DNA of 64,000 nt, taken from NCBI RefSeq assembly GCF_014217335.1, contig NZ_CP060092.1, forward strand, positions 3,799,501-3,863,500, in the 5' to 3' direction. Origin of the DNA: Teredinibacter purpureus (GTDB lineage Bacteria; Pseudomonadota; Gammaproteobacteria; Pseudomonadales; Cellvibrionaceae). Below are positions 63,152 through 64,000 of the stretch, piece after piece. The notes under the pieces are model-generated. The model did no database searches and had not been told where the DNA came from. It saw only the letters and a program-made list of their open reading frames with translations. How positions within the stretch are numbered: position 1 is the first letter of the stretch; each line of letters opens with the position of its first letter. A program made the position numbers and the translations under genes.

Positions 63152-63385
63152 TTGAAAACAACACAATTTGAAGATTCCGAGAACGCAAAAACTAGAAAAA
63201 CTGATTGCGTGGATACCGCAATCACCCGGGCAGTAAAAGAGCGTTATGGAAAAAACGCGGAATGGTTCGAGAATAGTGAGATCAGCAACGAAACTAGAAA
63301 ATTTGGACAGATTGGAAAACCCTGCTCAACCGGCGGCTACAATATGATAACGAAAACCACCTACATTGATGTAGAGCCTGCATAA
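63152..63385 (+). CDS. Small hypothetical protein of a mobile element
   Basis: 77 residues, hydrophilic: MKTTQFEDSENAKTRKTD, then DTAITRAVKERYGKNAEWFE and a C-terminal STGGYNMITKTTYIDVEPA. Start is TTG with AAGGTG eight nt upstream. No HTH is evident, so it is not a typical Aca regulator. It sits between a strong promoter and a terminator-like hairpin, 67 bp before the AcrVA2-like gene. Confidence 0.6.
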   Translation: MKTTQFEDSENAKTRKTDCVDTAITRAVKERYGKNAEWFENSEISNETRKFGQIGKPCSTGGYNMITKTTYIDVEPA

Positions 63386-63402
63386 CAACCGATTTTTTTA
63401 CC

Positions 63403-63426
63403 CAAGCCCCCGCAAGGGGCTTTTTA
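63403..63426 (+). terminator. Terminator-like hairpin between the two element genes
   Basis: AAGCCCC and GGGGCTT around a short CGCA loop, followed by TTTTATT. It may only attenuate transcription into the next gene. Confidence 0.75.
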
Positions 63427-63451
63427 TTCTCGAAACGAAAGGAGAACCGAA

Positions 63452-64000
63452 ATGCAACCTCGACCACTCAACCACCTAAATGCGGCCGCAAAACTCTACC
63501 CGAACGCGTGGAAACAAATCGAAACATTCCGCAGCAGCAAAGGCCGCGACCTGCCAGACTGGCCCAACTGGTGCTTTCTGCCGTTCGCCGCCTGGTACGC
63601 AATTGTGAGCGAGGGCGGCAACATGCCAGCCCATTTACTGCCCGATGTTTCGCGTCTCGCGGCGCTGGGGACATGGCGTTACAGCCAAGGCGTTTACACA
63701 TTCAACGAGCACGCACTAGCCGCAATTGCCGAAACGATTCCCAGCGGTGACATGCCGTGTGATGTTTTGCACCGGCTGCCAGAGTGGTGCCTCTACATCG
63801 AGACGCCCCAAAAAAAATGGTTAGGCGATACGCTACACGGTTTTTTTGCCAGCCTCGAATTTGACATAAACAAAAAAACGCCCGAATTACGGCTATTGCT
63901 CGACACCGAAACCGCGCTAACCCCTCTGCCCATCCATATGGGCCCATGGACAATTACCGAAGGCATCGACCGCGCAATACAACAATCGCAAGATTTTGGA
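63452..64000 (+). CDS. AcrVA2-like protein (anti-CRISPR family), 3' end beyond the window
   Basis: 183 residues visible, with no stop before the edge. The ATG has AAGGAG eight nt upstream. The order of motifs follows AcrVA2 of Moraxella bovoculi as I remember it: WCFLPFAAWYAIV (40-52), SRLAALGTWRYSQGVYTFNE (67-86), IPSGDMPCDVLHRLPEWCLY (96-115), GFFASLEF (130-137) and LLLDTETALTPLPIH (148-162). The LP-[DE]-WC-[LV]-Y box and the WRxxxGxY box are the best markers. AcrVA2 lowers Cas12a production; homologues are widespread on mobile elements, also where no Cas12a is known, so the target here is uncertain. Base composition is GC-richer than in neighbouring core genes. Confidence 0.72.
   Translation, partial: MQPRPLNHLNAAAKLYPNAWKQIETFRSSKGRDLPDWPNWCFLPFAAWYAIVSEGGNMPAHLLPDVSRLAALGTWRYSQGVYTFNEHALAAIAETIPSGDMPCDVLHRLPEWCLYIETPQKKWLGDTLHGFFASLEFDINKKTPELRLLLDTETALTPLPIHMGPWTITEGIDRAIQQSQDFG

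Overview
The window looks like a chromosome segment of a marine, polysaccharide-degrading gammaproteobacterium of the Cellvibrionaceae type (Teredinibacter/Saccharophagus-like). Reasons: a secreted GH26 mannanase lipoprotein with a long polyserine linker and CBM10-like modules, a FabY-type initiating ketosynthase, PEP-CTERM proteins, a Vibrio-type TonB/TtpC energy-transduction operon and a speA/carboxynorspermidine polyamine operon. No ribosomal RNA, complete tRNA or CRISPR array was seen.

Layout. 0-4 kb is core: partial fabY, a GlxA/AraC regulator, a small heat-shock protein with a readable sigma-32 promoter and a ROSE-type RNA thermometer, a YfcH-like epimerase and an HPF/RaiA-family protein. 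4-18.6 kb is accessory: a complete ISL3-family IS, a RAYT transposase, a three-gene zinc-ribbon/DDE/AAA transposon, an Rhs-type polymorphic toxin tail (HINT plus EndoU-like nuclease) with its candidate immunity gene, split in frame by an IS21 element, a HTH/nucleotidyltransferase pair behind a 31-bp palindrome, and an IS3 element that truncates a choice-of-anchor-A surface protein (to 20.5 kb).

21.5-57 kb is mostly core: polyamine synthesis, a diguanylate cyclase, msrA, a methyltransferase, ppx, a J-domain protein, MAPEG, an ABC/FtsX/LolA-like envelope operon, the DUF3450-TtpC-ExbB-ExbD-TonB-TPR operon, two P-domain PEP-CTERM paralogues, YqhA, GH26 mannanase, a YfiR-domain hybrid histidine kinase convergent with a REC-REC-PAS-GGDEF-EAL protein, and small housekeeping genes. 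From 56 kb decay starts: a frameshifted cytochrome b561, a gene that appears to start at AUU, and an S41 peptidase remnant.

59-64 kb is a second accessory zone. It holds integron-type gene cassettes with attC sites and no integrase (CALIN-like), repeats shared with the 6.8-kb region, a second HTH/nucleotidyltransferase operon with a triple operator array but a nonsense codon in the transferase, an IS21 remnant, a phage-integrase fragment, and two copies of a tRNA-Pro 3' end that mark attachment sites. Right of these begins a mobile element. Its leftmost genes are a small unknown protein and, running off the window, a protein that resembles the anti-CRISPR AcrVA2 family, both behind a near-consensus promoter that carries an operator-like palindrome.
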